Shown here: piece after piece, positions 37,165 to 49,814 of the stretch
Numbering within the stretch: the first letter of the stretch is position 1
Layout of the letters: each line of letters opens with the position of its first letter
Notes under the pieces: generated by a model
Database searches by the model: none
What the model was told of the DNA's origin: nothing
What the model saw: the letters and a program-made list of their open reading frames with translations, nothing else
Source of the DNA: Mimachlamys varia
Taxonomy: Eukaryota > Mollusca > Bivalvia > Pectinida > Pectinidae
Direction: 5' to 3'
Length of the DNA stretch: 64,000 bases
Assembly: GCA_947623455.1 (NCBI GenBank)
Contig: OX392534.1
Location: forward strand, 14,270,001 to 14,334,000
Position numbers and translations under genes: made by a program

Positions 37165-37560
37165 CTAATTTAAGAGAATATGTTACCGGCAGACGGTAAT
37201 CTTGGATTTTGATAGTAATAGTTTGTCATACTGCTTCTTCTTAATAAAACACTGTAAGTGTGTGATGGAACATTATCATATTTCAAATAAAGTTTCCCTT
37301 AGTTGTGAATTGTCCAATTTTCGAACTGATCAGAAAAAAATGCATGGCCGACACCTGGTAGCCATATTGGTTTTGAGAGTAACTGTTTGCTTTCGCTTTT
37401 TCTTGACACGTTCGTGGTAAATCATTGTGAAATTCAAAAGGATGGCTTTCTTTGGTTCTTGGTTGTGCACTGTCCCATTTTTAACTGACCAAAAAAGCAA
37501 TATGGCCGACAGGCAGCCATCTTAGATTTCGAAACTTATAGTTCAATATTTACATTTTTA
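37165..37560. repeat. degenerate tandem repeat, about 170-bp unit
   Basis: Three diverged copies share phrases of the type ATGGCCGACA, CAGCCATCTTAGATTTCGA / GGTAATCTTGGATTTTGAT / TAGCCATATTGGTTTTGAG and GTTGTGAATTGTCCAATTTT / GTTGTGCACTGTCCCATTTT. Non-coding. Confidence 0.6.
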
Positions 37561-38089
37561 CTTCACTCCGCCTCAATGAAACTAGTAAACTGTGGTTGCT
37601 TCATTTCCCGATGAAACAAGTGGGGCACGCGCTTTTTCGTTCCTGGCGAAGTAAAACATTTGTTTACAGTGTATCGTCCTATATAGACGAACTGTGTGCC
37701 TAATGTACTGGTGTACTACACACGTAAAACAGCTGTTTTACATGCCAATGAGTTATACCAATATCATGTCACACATAGCTTTAATAATACTTGATATGAC
37801 AAAATTCTGACATTTCCGAAAGCATTTATTCAAGATATGTTGGTCCTAAATTCCTCATCGATTCCCTCGATGATCGTGCGTTTAATGCAAATGGGATCAT
37901 CTGCGCGTCGGCAGATTTCGCATTTTTTTCATGTCCAATACTAAAATAAAATGTTTGAGATTGGTCACAAAAATCCGTTCTCTTATAAGAAGTTACATAT
38001 GTTTTTTTTTCTATTATTCGACATGTAACATGTTCACGAATCTGATAAGCTAGCTAGACTAGATCTACGTTGGGGCCAAACCTAGCTTA

Positions 38090-38302
38090 CTCATAGAGGC
38101 CCGAGAATTTGTTACATTTACATCGTAGTTTTTGGACCTAAACCACGGTGTCTAGAATAAATTTATACTTCCGAGGAGTTTTGATTAGGGTGGCATATTC
38201 ATCGGAAACTGATCTTAACCTCCAAAAGCGTAACATACTATAAAAACCTTAGTTTGTGTCCAAAAGCAGATGTAACGAATTCTCAGGCACCTGTGATCTT
38301 GT
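38090..38302. mobile_element. short inverted-repeat element
   Basis: Arms GAGAATTTGTTACATTTACA...TTTTTGGACC and GTCCAAAAGCAGATGTAACG...AATTCTC pair as inverted repeats around about 100 bp. Typical MITE size; no coding capacity. Confidence 0.65.
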
Positions 38303-39780
38303 CAGTAACTGTACCGTGTGTTTACCTTTAAAGCTAAGTAATATGTAGCTTTCGGTTAATTTCCCAAATTAAAAATCGTCAAATCACTAATCCAGTTGAT
38401 TACATGTCACCAATACCATTCATCATACCTTCATCAATAAGCTATACATGCCTAAATCCACTGACTGTGATGAGACGTTTTCAATATGCTTAGGTCTAAC
38501 CGAAATCTGACTTCCGACAACTTTATTCGACTCGCTTCAACTGTTGAGAAAGAATTGATATATGTGAAATAAATAAACGAGATCCGGCTACTCACTTCCT
38601 GTATGACTAAATTGGAAAAAGGCCTAATTAACTGCCATATCAAATTGTCTCGTCTTTTAGAGCCACGTCTGGTTTCTTGTCTAATTCAACATTAAATTAT
38701 ATCAGCTTCACATAACAGAATATGTAGAAACCCTAAAATTAGACGAATATCCACTTTCAGCAGTAAGAATGGCTGCCGTGAAAGGACAGCTCAGCCTACG
38801 CACCATGATGACATGTCAAAGAATTTGATAGGATACGAATTTAGCAAAAAAAAAATAAATATGACATTAAAAAGCAGTTTTGTGTCTTCATAATTCAGCT
38901 GCATTCAACTATTAACATACAAGATAATGTTGTATCATTGTCATGAACATTATTGTTTTCAAATAACAAATGTACAAGTACGTCAATACGTAAACTTGCA
39001 CAAGCTCGAGAACGTTGGGTACACTATCGGAATGGACTTGAAATGTTCAAATGAATGTACAAAATTGAGTTGGTCTTGAACCCAAATAATCATAAATTGC
39101 TTTGAAGTTCATTTAATTTGTTTCACGACCAACTCGATTCATCACCCCATGAAATCGATCAAAACAAGATTGAATCCTTAAATAAAACTCGTCAAAGGGT
39201 CGTATGATATGAAATCAATAATAAACTCGTTTGATAAGTTTAATATGACATGACCACTCGTGTTAGATCTTAAGACTTTATAAATTACATGTATATTTAA
39301 AATATTCAAATGGTATATTAGAAAAATGTGTATGACAAATTATATCGAAACACCACAATCGCCAATTATGTACTTAAAACAATGTACAGTTGTGCGGCAG
39401 CAGTATGCGCCGGACTAGAGTACATTTAACATATATTGTCCTTATCGTATCAAATATTGATAACTATTCTGAATATAAACCTTTTAGTAATGTTGCCATT
39501 TTTAACGGTTAAATGTTATCTTGTCATGAATTTAGATAAGAGAATACCGAAGCGTTGTCATGAATATTGATAAATGTCAGCTTCAATAATTTATAGACAG
39601 GATATTGTTCCTTGAACTGATAACAATAGATTACAATGATATAATTGCCAGTTGTTATAACACCGCAATATTGGCAGTCATAGGAAACCGGTTGTTGTAT
39701 CGTGCACACTTTATAATAGACAACGGACGACCATGCCAACGATCTCTTAAGTCAACAATGGTGTTATAACTAAATGATTG
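38303..39780. other. no supported gene
   Basis: AT-rich. A scrap of the RT-family terminus (AAGAGAATACCGAAGCG) lies at about 39538. No gene. Confidence 0.4.
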
Positions 39781-39781
39781 A

Positions 39782-40200
39782 TGACGTAACACACACACAT
39801 GCTGCGCATTTTAAATTTAGTAATATATACAGTTTGTCGGAAAAATGAATTAAACTACATCATACAGCTGTTTCGTCCTTTGAGGACCCGTCGTTGATGC
39901 TAGGGGCCAAAAGGTGGGGAATCCAAAATTTTTTACACTCCTGTAGAAGCTAAAAGGTCAGGTGCGGACACACCTTTAATTTTTGAAATTAGAAGACAAA
40001 TTTAATTAGTACTGTATGATTACAAATCGTGTACTACAAAAATGTGTATTTTATGAATCATACTTCTACTCAGATGAGATAACTGTAGCTATGGAGGCTC
40101 CAGCACTAACAATTCCACTAGCAGAGTCTACCACCTCATATCTTGAAATATGCCGTAACACACACACATGCTGCACCTTTTACATTTTTGTCATATAAAA
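39782..40200 (-). mobile_element. retrozyme-like unit with partial repeat
   Basis: Starts with GATGACGTAACACACACAC, contains a minus-strand hammerhead relic (39857-39900), GATGCTAGGGGCCAAAAGG, CGTGTACTACAAAAATG and CAGAGTCTACCACCTC, and after about 365 bp restarts with CCGTAACACACACACATGC (40151). This is one full unit plus the start of the next in direct orientation. Homologous to 33797-34215 and, in part, to 12546-12705. The 60-codon frame inside is chance. Confidence 0.7.
39857..39900 (-). ncRNA. decayed hammerhead ribozyme
   Basis: Minus strand: stem I GCATCA/TGATGT, stem II GTCC/GGAC with a TCAAA loop fully paired, GAAA and CAGCTGTA intact, but the core CTGANGA is replaced by ACGACGG. 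Predicted inactive. Confidence 0.7.
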
Positions 40201-40569
40201 ACATATTTTTGAATCTCCAGCACATGGTATTATTTATTTGACGACTGCCAGGTTTGAGTGCCTGGGGTTAGCCTCCGTACATGAATTGTTGGCTCGCAGG
40301 CGAAGACTCACTCAACATACAGTGTACATTTCATATAAATAGAAAAGGATATATTTTAAATGCACATGTATATTTCACACGAAAAATGAATAGATGCCCT
40401 TTCATTGAACTGACAAACAAACATATGTACAAGGCCAGGAAAAGTACTCGATAACGCGTTAGACACGCAATATACAAATGCTTCATTGGTTATGGGGGAA
40501 CATTGACCTAGGTGTCAGGGAAGAATAACAGCATAACAGCCAAAAAAGACATCAATAGCAACCAACATT

Positions 40570-41925
40570 TAAACGTGATGTACATTGCAACAGTTAAACG
40601 TGATGTACATAGCAAACAGTTTAACATGATGTACATAGCAAGAGTTTAACGTGATGTACATAGCAAACAGTTTAACATGATGTACATAGCAAGAGTTTAA
40701 CGTGATGTACATAGCAAGAGTTTAACGTGATGTACATAGCAAGAGTTTAACGTGATGTACATAGCAAGAGTTTAACGTGATGTACATAGCAAGAGTTTAA
40801 CGTGATGTACATAGCAACAGTTTAACGTGATGTACATAGCAACAGTGTAACGTGATGTACATAGCAAGAGTTTAACGTGATGTACATAGCAAGAGTTTAA
40901 CGTGATGTACATAGCAAGAGTTTAACATGATGTACATAGCAACAGTTTAACGTGATGTACATAGCAACAGTGTAACGTGATGTACATAGCAAGAGTTTAA
41001 CATGATGTACATAGCAAGAGTTTAAAATGATGTACATTGCAACAGTTAAACGTGATGTACATAGCAACAGTTTAACGTGATGTACATAGCAACAGTTTAA
41101 CGTGATGTACATAGCAACAGTGTAACGTGATGTACATAGCAAGAGTTTAACGTGATGTACATAGCAAGAGTTTAACGTGATGTACATAGCAAGAGTTTAA
41201 CGTGATGTACATAGCAAGAGTTTAACGTGATGTACATAGTAAACAGTTTAACGTGATGTACATAGCAACAGTGTAACGTGATGTACATAGCAACAGTTTA
41301 ACGCCATGTACATAGCAACAGTGTAACGTGATGTACATAGCAAAAGTTTAACGTGATGTACAAAGCAAACAGTTTAACGTGATGTACATAGCAAGAGTTT
41401 AGCGTGATGTACATAGCAACAGTTTAACATGATGTACATAGCAACAGTTTAACGCCATGTACATAGCAACAGTGTAACGTGATGTACATAGCAAAAGTTT
41501 AACGTGATGTACATAGCAAACAGTTTAACGTGATGTACATAGCAAGAGTTTAGCGTGATGTACATAGCAAACAGTTTAACGTGATGTACATAGCAAACAG
41601 TTTAACATGATGTACATAGCAACAGTTTAACGTGATGAACATAGCAAACAGTTTATTGTGATGTACATAGCAAACAGTTTAACATGATGTACATAGCAAC
41701 AGTTTAACGTGATGTACATAGCAACAGTGTAACGTGATGTACATAGCAAACAGTTTAACGTGATGTACATAGCAATAGTTTAACGCCATGTACATAGCAA
41801 CAGGTTAACGCCATGTACATAACAACAGTTTAACGTGATGTACATAGCAACAGTTTAACGTCTTGTTCATAGCAAAAGTTAAACGTGATGTACATAGCAA
41901 ACAGTTTAACGTGATGTACATAGAA
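40570..41925. repeat. 25-bp minisatellite array
   Basis: About 54 tandem copies of a 25-bp unit (26 in AAACAG variants) around TTTAACGTGATGTACATAGC; period read from 40741 to 40766. Variants AAGAG, AACAG, AAACAG and CAGTGTAAC intermix, giving local higher-order order. The 96-codon minus frame with 25-codon periodicity is a by-product. Confidence 0.95.
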
Positions 41926-41929
41926 AAAC

Positions 41930-43970
41930 ATAAAGTGACATCCAAAGGGCCAATTAAACGTGACAACTATGGCAACAAAAAGATCAAGCCAGAGGAGCAA
42001 CTCAAAGGGACATAAAAGCGTCAAAAAAGTGAAGTGAAAACCATAGCAAAAACATCCAAAGGAACAATTGAAAGTGTCAATTATGGCTACAAATTGAAGT
42101 AATAGACTAATTGTCACAGCGCTATTTCAATGAACAATTACAATGTCAACAAAACCCAACAAATGTACTATAATAATACAAAGGACAACCACAACCTCAT
42201 AAAAAGGGGGCAACAATACTATTGATAAACGTTTACAACTTATTGCATACACAAAAGACAATTATTACGCAGCACCAATACACGGAGACAAATTGTCTCA
42301 GTGTCAATACTAACCCAGGAATAACGGCTCAAGGGGCAACACACAAACAAAACATACTACGTCCTGATTTATCACCGATAATATACACTTTGGCAACATT
42401 AAAAAAGAATAAACAAATATGGACAAACTAAACAACAACATCGATACACAACGACAAAATACACCATTATATAATTTCATCGTAGCTTTTGTTTTGTTTT
42501 AGCGCTAAATCATTAGTTATATCTGCATTTAACTTCAATATATTTTATTCGTCACTTTTTTAGTTTGTATTTCTGTTTTTTTATGGGCTAAAACATTGTT
42601 TTATCTGCTTTTGGGATCCGTTCTGATAGATACAATTGTATGATAAGCATGGAGCAATTAACCCTCTCTCCGATACGGTGATGAACAAACGCCAGCCCAT
42701 GTGATAGCTTTGATCGCAAACTAAAACGTTATGTCCATGTTCAGAAGTTTTAGTTTGGTTAACTAGTTTTCGATAAATTTTATATAATTAATAATATCAA
42801 AATTTGGGATTTTTGCTTTTTTATTGTTTTGTTTGTAGTTTTTTATTGTTTTGTTTGTAGTTTTTTATTGTTTTGTTTGTAGTTTTGCTTTATGTTTGTT
42901 TTAATGAATTCAGATATAGTAATGTTTTGAACGGATCAGAATATTCATAAGATCCCATTGATATTCATCTATACACAACGTTGTTTACTGGTAAGCTGTT
43001 TTACCTTGTCTCGAAGATCGCAAGTTCGACATGCAAGGCGGCCATAGACTTTTTCTTTTACAAACTTAACTTTTTAAGTAAAATTAAAATGATATCCATA
43101 AATTAATTGATTGATAACTCTTAAATCATTATACTAAAATAATGAAATTTCTTCCCAATTTGTTAAGACACTGGAGAATATTATTCTTTGTGTCCATATC
43201 AATATCCAGATATGTTAATATATAAATGAAGTTGTGATATCCAACTGTAATACTAGACAATTACAGCTCAGATCATATTCAAACAGAATAAATAAATGTA
43301 AAAATAATACATCCATATGTTACACTGCAGAGACATTGCTTTCTTTTTTAACTTAAGGGTCCATAGAGTTTTTGTCGTACAGTTAATTCAGTACTTTGAT
43401 TCGCAAAGAATGTTTTGAAAAAAAAAGTTCGACCATGTTTTTCTATCATCGCCACCTTCTTGGAAAGGACAGCATTGACAAAGAGATATCGAAGAGTCGT
43501 CCTCTTTTTATTTCGTTCGAGATACATTTGCATGTTAAGGTTACGGTGAGATTTGAGATATTGTGAGTTTGTTTTCAGTGTCCCCTTTCCGTTAATTCAA
43601 CTCCTGGTGTATACAGTGTCACACTTAGATCGTAGCCCCGATTTAATGTATAACGAGAGGTAATAAGACATTTTGATAAGGTCTCGGTCGAGCAATAAGA
43701 GCCAGCGATAAAACACTGCTTATTAGGTCCCTGTGCAATTTCGGTATCCAATATAGATGAGATAGGTCAGCGTCTTTCTCATTAATATGTTTCTTGATTG
43801 TAATACTGGTGCATGGTTAGGTAGTGTATTTCCTCTTTCGAAAATGCGGTTGTACATTTCCCAGTAAATCCAGGTCTTTCGGATTCAGCAATTATTATGT
43901 CGTCCCAAACTAAATATCCATATTCCAGTATTTGCCAAACGTTTGCAACCCAACAGAGGAACACATAAAT
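41930..43970. other. no supported gene
   Basis: AT-rich. It includes three copies of a 22-bp T-rich repeat at 42817-42888 (TTATTGTTTTGTTTGTAG). A possible B-box scrap lies near 43021. No gene recognised. Confidence 0.45.
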
Positions 43971-43977
43971 CCAGTTC

Positions 43978-44345
43978 AGCCAGTACATGTACGAGAGTCC
44001 AAACAGGATGGGGTTAAACCAGTACATGTACGAGAGTCCAAACGGAATGGGGTTCAGCCAGTACATGTACGAGAGTCCAAACGGGACGGAGTTCAGCCAG
44101 TACATGTACGAGAGTCTAAACAAGGATGGGGTTCAGCGAGTACATGTACGAGAGTCTAAACAGGATCGGGTTCAGCCAGTACATGTACGAGAGTCTAAAC
44201 ATGATGGGGTTCAGCCAGTACATGTACGAGAGTCTAAACAGGATGGGGTTCAGCCAGTACATTTACGAGAGTCCAAAAAGGATTGGGTTTAGCCAGTACA
44301 TCTACGAGAGTCCAAACAGGATCGGGTTCAGCCAGTACGAAAGTT
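43978..44345. repeat. 39-bp minisatellite array
   Basis: About nine copies of a 39-bp unit with CAGTACATGTACGAGAG and GGATGGGGTTCAGC phrases (43981, 44020). Because 39 is divisible by three, three plus frames and one minus frame stay open, giving 13-residue repeats such as QYMYESPNRMGFS and VHVRESKQDGVQP. I treat these as non-coding for lack of any other evidence. Confidence 0.9.
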
Positions 44346-44419
44346 TAAACAAGACGACGAGTGAACCGGTTCGAGTGCAAGGTGATATACATAATGTACT
44401 CCGTCGATGGTAAGGTCTA

Positions 44420-45185
44420 GACTAACATAGGATTGCCCTCTGCGTTAAGCGTTTTATGCTTACATTATTGCAACGTATGCACAATTAAGAGCAGTATGTA
44501 TACCTCTGTGGTAATATACACACGTACACAGGTGTTGTATATTGTTGTTTTATTATTGATACTTCCTGTCAGTTTGTTAACATTATGCATGTAACGACGT
44601 GTGCTATTTAAAACTGTCGCTTATCAAAACACACACCATAGTATTACATTGTACATGTTTTACAATTTTGAGATGTACAATACAAAAGTGCTCAGCTCTC
44701 ACTTCTAGCGAAATAATACGTGAGTGTTTGTTAATAAGGGGAAATTAGTTTGCGTTCCGTTTTTACAAAATATCACAAGTCATTGGTTCTTGATGAGTTC
44801 AACTAAACGAACAATTAATAAACGGACCATATTTGGATTTTATCAAAATCTGTATTTTAAACATCCGTGGTTGTATGTGTTTGCTTGGGAGATATTAATG
44901 AGTAATATAGAAGAAAATTATGAATATATTTGTAAATACACTTTCCCAATATTTTCCATACTTTGGTTATAAGGGCAATATGTCGATCATTACAATGTAT
45001 ACATCGGTAAACATATCAGAGTATATAAAAAGGTATGTCAAAATTATTTGATATGGAAATCTTCATATTTTACACAACCAAAATAAAAAATCGTAATTGA
45101 GCATAAACATTCATCACTGATGTATAATTATGTACCTGTACATTATTATATTTTTGTCCTCCCAATTTTTTCATGATTTGTTTAT
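44420..45185. other. no supported gene
   Basis: AT-rich; no feature recognised. Confidence 0.4.
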
Positions 45186-45187
45186 AT

Positions 45188-45400
45188 GGAAATCAAAGAT
45201 TACCGAATCGTCAACAAAACCATAAAATATTATGAACAAAGGACATAGAAACCATTGTATAAGTACAAGCGAATCAGATAAGATGTTCCGGAAGAGTTAG
45301 CGTTTTCTGCTTTACATCCAAGTTAACATCATGTCCTCAAAGTTAGAACCAAGTCATCTTTATCGATCTATAAGATAAGAATAAGATTTGTTCCAGTAAA
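45188..45400 (-). mobile_element. RT-family 3' end fragment
   Basis: Phrases ATCAAAGATTACCGAATCG, AGATGTTCCGGAAGAGTTAG and CATCATGTCCTCAAAG on plus are the reverse complement of the family tail. Contains internal deletions. Confidence 0.6.
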
Positions 45401-45404
45401 TAAG

Positions 45405-46970
45405 ACGCGAACACCTAAATTCAGAACTTGTCTTCTTTTGGCCAATACGTTCCCCTGTTGGGATAAAAGTGTGGTGGCAATGTTTATTCATACTAAATAT
45501 AATTCAATGACTGAACGAATAGTACTAGACAGTTCATATCTTAATCATAAGAAACAATTGGTATAATATACGTTTTTCAAATGCATGTTTTTAAAAATAT
45601 TTGATTTACTGAAATTTCAACAAACTTGGACTGTAGATGAAAATTTAAGGAAGGCATTATTCAATTAACAGTACTTTAAGGGAGTATGTGTCTAGTGTAT
45701 CTAACTTTCTTCTTAAATGATGGAGTCGGATGGTTCTGAATAGTAATGGAAGAAACTTGATCGCCAAAAAACCCTTGGTAATTAATCATAAACAGTGTTT
45801 TTTGAATAGCATCTTAAATGATAAAAATAGCCGAACTTATGCTATAATAATAGCCGAACTTATGTCAGAAATGTAATCTTTGATGTGATTCGATAGATTT
45901 CTGATTGTGTTGCTTTACTATGCATTATCTATAATCCGAACCAGATTGAAATTAGACAAGATGCCGTGTAAATTGTTTGCCAGCACCATCGATCCATGCA
46001 TACAATTGACGGAAACTGGAACAGCTTGAAATATTCCAAATGTTAAATTCAATATCACGAGATTATCAATTTTCTAGCAAACTCAGTTTTTACACATTAG
46101 CAGCAAAATCGATGACTTCTAATCCGTTGTGATGAACGCTGTATGAACTCGTGCGTGTTTGGTATAACTATAGGGTATGGCGTCTGAGTCTGTAATTACG
46201 TAATGCGTTGCAAGTATTTTGAGATTTTCGGCATGAGTATACTGTACCAAAGTGTTTCTTTTCTTCAAGTCCCACCTATGTCAGGGATATACAATCATAT
46301 TATATACCTAATTCATTTAAGTGCCTATACGATTCTAGTAGTTGCATCGGTCACTATTTTATTAGTATATTGGCCGGGTGTCAAGGACTACATATTTTGA
46401 CGTCATAATTCCAGTCCATAAACTCTCATATTGCCCTTAGTGCCATGCAATATTTGTTAAATGGTAAGATCCTAAAGTCATACATGTTTATTGAACCAAA
46501 TGATAAAACAATCCTTATCATTACAAAATCTCTAAACATATTGCCTCTGAAAATATTTGTCCATGCTTATTTCGAACCTTCATGAATTTCATTAAGCCCC
46601 TTAATTCAAGTGCGAAGATATATATAGTTTGGAATGCCAATAAGAAACGGCAAGAGCACACTAGACTATTTTAGAATTCAGTTCTATTATCATCCAAACA
46701 TTTCACATCACATTGTTATTTGATAAGGTATTCACTTGATATTGACGTCAGAGAATTTTAGATGTTACCTGTATGCACTGAGATGTACTAGATAAAAAGG
46801 AATGATCACGTGATAAATGTCTGTAAATAGATTTTGGACAAACAATATTATTACACCCACGTGCAAATAAACCCTTGACAGCGAACTAATTAGTTTAAAC
46901 AATATTGTTTCGGTAGCTTAAACATACAATTATAATAGTATACAACGATCTGTTAAGACGGTCATACAAT
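45405..46970. other. no supported gene
   Basis: AT-rich; a 65-codon frame at 46203-46400 has a hydrophobic C-terminal half but nothing else to support it. Confidence 0.4.
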
Positions 46971-46972
46971 TT

Positions 46973-47285
46973 GTTTTAGAGAATACCGAAGCGTTGACAA
47001 AACCATAATCTGAACTCAACATTGATTAAGCTAGGGGCAAGATATGAACAGCGTAAATATTTACATGGATACCCTTATTAAAGTTTACAATAATAAGACC
47101 AAGTGTTCCGAAAGAGTAAGCGTCTTCTGCTTCATCGACGACACGCGCCATGTAGATCTTGATCACATCAAGTCCTTAAAATGGGCTCTGAGTCATCATT
47201 GTCAATCACAACAAGTTAACACACAAGGTGCACATGTATATTAAGTTACAGAGATATTCGTGATATGATGTCACCATGGAAACAT
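46973..47285 (-). mobile_element. RT-family 3' fragment
   Basis: Begins at the common terminus (TTAGAGAATACCGAAGCG) and runs through AAGTGTTCCGAAAGAGTAAG, CTTCATCGACGACACGCGCC and GAGTCATCATTGTCAATCAC. No RT motif retained. Confidence 0.75.
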
Positions 47286-47289
47286 TTAT

Positions 47290-47830
47290 AATAGAAAAAT
47301 CGCAATAAAACGAAACGCATATTTTAAATTTCACTATACCTTTGATCAAGTTTATCAATGACAGATATGATTTCAACAAATGTTCATTGGTTTAGAAAAT
47401 AAACTTAAAGCTGGATCCATCAGCTTAAATATGGAGAAATATGTAGCAGATATTGTCTGCACAAAATTGAGACATAAAAACAATGTTTCAACACCAAGTT
47501 ATATGTTTAAATTGCGAGAAACAATATCCGAGACGATGTGTATGAAACAGTTTTGAACCTACATAATTCATATAATGGGCATGCACCCGCTTATGGTTCG
47601 AAGGATTATCATGTTAAAGAAAGGTTCGTTGTTTTATAGCACAATCTTTCACAGTACATCATAGTCACCTAATTTTTTCAAACTTTATTTATAAATACAT
47701 TACATGAATGGTCCCTTACGAACAACGACATCGCTTTTCATAAAAAAATATAAACTGTTAATTTTACAACAGTTATGAAACAAGTTATCTAACTCATATT
47801 AATTACTCTTAAGCTTCTTTGCCCTTATGT
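47290..47830. other. no supported gene
   Basis: AT-rich; nothing recognised. Confidence 0.4.
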
Positions 47831-47833
47831 TTG

Positions 47834-47995
47834 CGCGCGAGGGGTCTTAGTGTGAGAGGAAACCGGAATACCCGGAAAAAACCCGCCTGGTCTGGTAGGT
47901 GACAAATACCTTTTCACGTCCGTTTGGGGAATCGTATCCCGGCCACCTTGGTAAGATGCAAGTGCGATATCCACAGCACCACCCGACCACCCTTA
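47834..47995 (-). mobile_element. tRNA-derived SINE
   Basis: On minus, the head has an A-box-like GTCGGGTGGTG and a B-box-like GGATACGATTCCCC; the body carries GGTTTTTTCCGGGTATTCCGG and ACACTAAGACCCC, matching 8300-8400. A single A inserted in the B box suggests decay. Confidence 0.75.
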
Positions 47996-47999
47996 CGAA

Positions 48000-49090
48000 A
48001 TCGCTTAACGCGCAATGAAAGTAACACATAATTTCTATAAGTTTTCAAGGGTATTTCCAATGTCCATGCTATACTTAACACCTATTTAACACCTATATAA
48101 CACCTATTTTACGTCATCAGTTTAAACGTGTATTACTATACTAACTGTCTGATATATGGTAGCCCTTATATTTCTGTAATTCTTCATAATGTGGCGATAA
48201 TTACGAGGTATTGCTATACGAGCCATGTCAAAGAAAGAGTGAGAAGTAGTATAAAGCATCGCCCAGTCTAGTAAGTAGCCATTGATTGTAAACCATGCGT
48301 AGTCATGGATCAACACAGGTTTACATGATCCGTAATGCATCCAAGGCAACCGGAGAGACAGTGCTTACTTGCGTTGCTCAAAGTCAATGTTGCAAAGCAA
48401 ATGGGGATTACAATGTATTTTGAAATAATCCGTTACTACAAAATTCATAGGCAGAACCCGAAAGAGTCAGTTCTACAGTGCTACTGCTATCAAGCAATAT
48501 TCGATTCCATCAGGAGCTGGTAAACACCAACGGACATGTTTTCAAAAACTGCTGTTTTCCTAGTGTGTCCCATTTCTGAGGAAAAACTAGTACGACTCTT
48601 TCATGATACGATATTCAACTATTGTATTGTTACTTGACAAACATAAGAAATGAAAAACAACAAAACCTCCATGTGACCATATTTTAACCATTGAGAATTG
48701 AGGAAAGTCAGACCACATCTAATATACATATATATATTGTCCTTTACGAACAACGACATTGCTCGAGACAAGATGAACGTAGTGAACACTGTCGTTTTTA
48801 AAGGTATTCACTATGTCGTATTGATATGTCTAAATGTGTTGCATCCAATCAATGTACACAATTAAATTTACTTTTTTGTAATATGGCGATAATATTATGG
48901 TGCTTTTCTTAATTATACTTAACCATTGGACCAGCTGTCCAATTGTATTTATTGTCAATATGAATAAAACCTGGGCGGCGGATAGATAGAAAGAGGGTTC
49001 GTTAGGCCTAATGTCTACTTATCTGCCATCCAGATTGAATTCATAATGAAAATAAATACAATCTGACATCTGCTCACTGGTAACATTTTT
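48000..49090. other. no supported gene
   Basis: AT-rich; includes a tiny repeat of TAACACCTAT near 48078. No gene. Confidence 0.4.
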
Positions 49091-49097
49091 ACATAAA

Positions 49098-49710
49098 AAA
49101 CAGAGAATAACAAAGCGTCAACGAAACCTAATCCGAACTCATAATCGATTAAACTAAAAGCAAAATAGGGACAAATGAAATATTTGCATGGAGACCTTCG
49201 CAACAGTAGAAGAGAATAAGACCAAGTGTTCCGGAAGAGGAAGCAAATTCTGCATGCTTCATCGAGTCACCCGCCATGCAAATCCTGGTCACATCCAAGG
49301 AAGCATTAATCCTCAAAATGAGAACCGAGTCATCATTGTCAATCACAACAATTTAGCGCACTTATAAGCAAACTCAAAACGTCCATCTTTAAATCACTGA
49401 AATGTACAGAATATTTCTCGATACAATCAAGATGGCAACCATAAAACTTGCCCATAGTCTCCATCAACCTGCATCTCTCGAATTCCTGTGCCGTAAGCTT
49501 GCTCGTCAGCAGGTGACATATATCACGAAAATTCAGAGCAAGCCCAATGACAACGAATTAACTATGACATGTAAACACCATAATATGGAGAAGGAGGGAT
49601 GTTACTATCAAGAAAAGTAAAGTTCACGATCGGAAAATCGAAATCGTCAGTATTATCATACAAGTTCAGTAGAGAATACACGTTCGACTAGGTCAGCAAA
49701 TATACATTTA
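49098..49710 (-). mobile_element. RT-family 3' fragment with protein remnants
   Basis: Tail from the common terminus (CAGAGAATAACAAAGCG) through AAGTGTTCCGGAAGAGG and GAGTCATCATTGTCAATCAC, then protein remnants on the minus strand: ELVYDNTDDFDFPIVNF, then EFERCRLMETMGKFYGCHLD, in different frames. These correspond to the LYDKRDDFNFPKVNFPF and KFYGRH tracts of the copy at 53040. Confidence 0.75.
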
Positions 49711-49814
49711 TGCAAATTTCCCGCTGATTAAAACGTAAGAACTTCCATATCGATTGAACTGCCATTTGAATGTTGAAGAATGAAGTGCATGCATACTATA
49801 AAAAAATAAACTAT

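Noticed and set aside
40897..41187. 96-codon minus ORF with MYITLNSCYVHHVKLLLCTSR periodicity
   Set aside because: Three 25-bp units equal 75 bp, so a stop-free frame repeats by arithmetic; non-coding minisatellite.
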